From Ailurus styani (Eukaryota; Chordata; Mammalia; Carnivora; Ailuridae): a stretch of 64,000 nt of DNA. A program made the translations under genes and the position numbers. The number at the start of each line of letters is the position of its first letter. Positions within the stretch are counted from its first letter, which is position 1. The DNA lies in NCBI GenBank assembly GCA_002007465.1, contig LNAC01000277.1:906915-970914 (forward strand), read 5' to 3'. Positions 62,995 to 64,000 of this stretch are shown here, piece after piece. The notes under the pieces are model-generated. The model did not search any database. It was given only the letters and a program-made list of their open reading frames with translations, and was not told the DNA's origin.

Positions 62995-63800
62995 TGACTT
63001 TTAGAAAACTAAAGTATTTCAAGCATGCAAAAAAGAATAAAGGAGAACATCCAGGTGTCTACTGGCCATCTGTTAGAGCTCAGCACTTTTCCATACTTCA
63101 TTCAGATACAGAGCCTTAGAAGGAAACAAAAACGTGGTACAATTGAAGTCCCTGTATCCTCAGACCCTATTCTTTTTCCTTCCCAGAGATGAGCCCCATC
63201 TAGAATCTGGTGCTTAACATTTCGTGTATGTTTCTACACCTTTAATTATATGTGCACCCATAAAGGAACCTAAAATAGTTTTGTGTATTTTTGAACTGAA
63301 AATAAATGACATCATATAATATATCCTTCTGCAATTTACTTCTTGTATTCCACAGTACCTTTTGAGATTTATCCTTGTGGATGCGGATAGTGGTAGTTTA
63401 TTCTTTTTTTTTTTTCACTGCTTTGTGATAATCCATTGAGCGAACATATCACAGTGTGTCCATCCTCCTCTCAATGCACATTTTGGTTGCTTCAAATTTG
63501 GTCCTACAATGGGCATTCTTGTTCTGATCTCTTTGAAGCACGTGTGAGGATTTCTCTAGGCTTTCTACCTAGGGTGGGGGTTGTGGGGTAGCACAGCGGG
63601 TATGACTTCAGTTTTGCTGGATGTATGGGAGGCTGCACACGCCCCCCAGGGGTTACGAGAGTTCCTGTTGCTCCACACTCCTGGACCACACATTTGTAGT
63701 GTCAGATTGGTTTCCTTTTTGCCAATCCAATAGACGTGAAATGGTATCTCTTTGTGTTTTATATTGCTTTTTTCTGATTACCAGTGAGACTGAGCAGTTG
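62995..63800 (-). mobile_element. Ancient LINE-1 relic
   Basis: 'GGAGAACATCCAGGTGTCTACTGGCC', 'GAACTGAAAATAAATGACATC', 'CCTTTTGAGATTTATCCTTGTGG' and 'GACGTGAAATGGTATCTCTTTGTG' are old LINE-1 3' landmarks in reverse. Subfamily not assigned. Confidence 0.6.
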
Positions 63801-64000
63801 TTTTACAGACCCTTGATTGCAAGGTATTCTAGTCCGTGGCCTTCTTCCCCTGTGGCTCCCGGAAAACCCAATCACCACTGACGTCACGTTGCCCCTCACA
63901 TCTATCCGCACCTTACCACCCCTGCACTGTTCCCATGAGCCAGGCTTCATTCTCCTGATCCTCTGTAACCAACCTGGGAGCCTTAGGTGAGGCTCACTCC
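63801..64000. other. Unassigned DNA at window end
   Basis: Nothing recognised. The 86- and 63-codon frames spanning it have no features. Confidence 0.35.

Noticed and set aside
1..64000. CRISPR arrays, operons, prokaryotic signals or phage
   Set aside because: Repeat content is entirely mammalian. No regularly spaced short repeats with unique spacers were seen.

Overview
The window is nuclear DNA from a caniform carnivore, most likely a mustelid (ferret, mink, otter or badger group). The evidence is the repeat content. There are 24 recognisable tRNA-Lys-derived carnivore SINEs (Can-SINEs). Their youngest copies carry the AGGCAGAGAGGCAGGCAGAGAG-type internal block that I associate with mustelids. 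The LINE-1 copies have carnivore-type 3' ends, and old MIR, L2, MER5, hAT and MaLR/ERVL-like relics are spread throughout. I found no intact protein-coding gene, no convincing exon, no tRNA or rRNA gene and no CpG island. The longer open frames are broken LINE-1 reading frames, read-through of microsatellites, or chance frames in old repeats. The window reads as intergenic or intronic DNA.

Layout. 1-3.9 kb: unassigned DNA, an ancient ~1 kb mammalian repeat, a MER5 and a hAT relic, three SINEs, and microsatellites including one that grew from a SINE tail. 3.9-15.05 kb: a nested stack. An ancient minus-strand LINE-1 is interrupted by another old LINE-1 fragment, several SINEs, a younger LINE-1 3' end and a ~7.1 kb structurally full-length LINE-1 (7465-14552, minus). 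That element keeps a 5' UTR, ORF1, ORF2, a 3' UTR and a target-site duplication, but both frames are broken. 15-24.5 kb: MIR/L2 relics, a solo ERVL-type LTR with a 5-bp target duplication, a truncated LINE-1, two further LTR-like relics and a DNA transposon. 24.5-34 kb: mostly unassigned sequence with scattered SINEs, one complete hAT element with an 8-bp target duplication and a large CTTT/CTTC repeat. 34.7-37.9 kb: two minus-strand LINE-1 3' pieces. 38-59 kb: relic-rich DNA dominated by plus-strand MIR and L2 fragments plus SINEs. It also holds a 163-base assembly gap at 47522-47684, which lies beside one copy of a local ~136-bp direct duplication. 59.5-60.9 kb: an ancient repeat split by a 5'-inverted ('twin-primed') LINE-1 and by a SINE. 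60.9-64 kb: AT-rich unassigned DNA and an old LINE-1.

No set of genes works together here. What can be read is an insertion history: many insertions still carry target-site duplications that delimit them exactly and order them in time. The most interesting points are the twin-primed LINE-1, whose inversion junction coincides with the single ambiguous base in the window; the duplicated, well-conserved noncoding block beside the gap; a 205-bp microsatellite shown by target duplications to be an expanded SINE tail; and tandem structures inside the full-length LINE-1. About 15 LINE-1 pieces lie on the minus strand and about 2 on the plus strand. All assignments come from reading the sequence against remembered family features; no database search was run.
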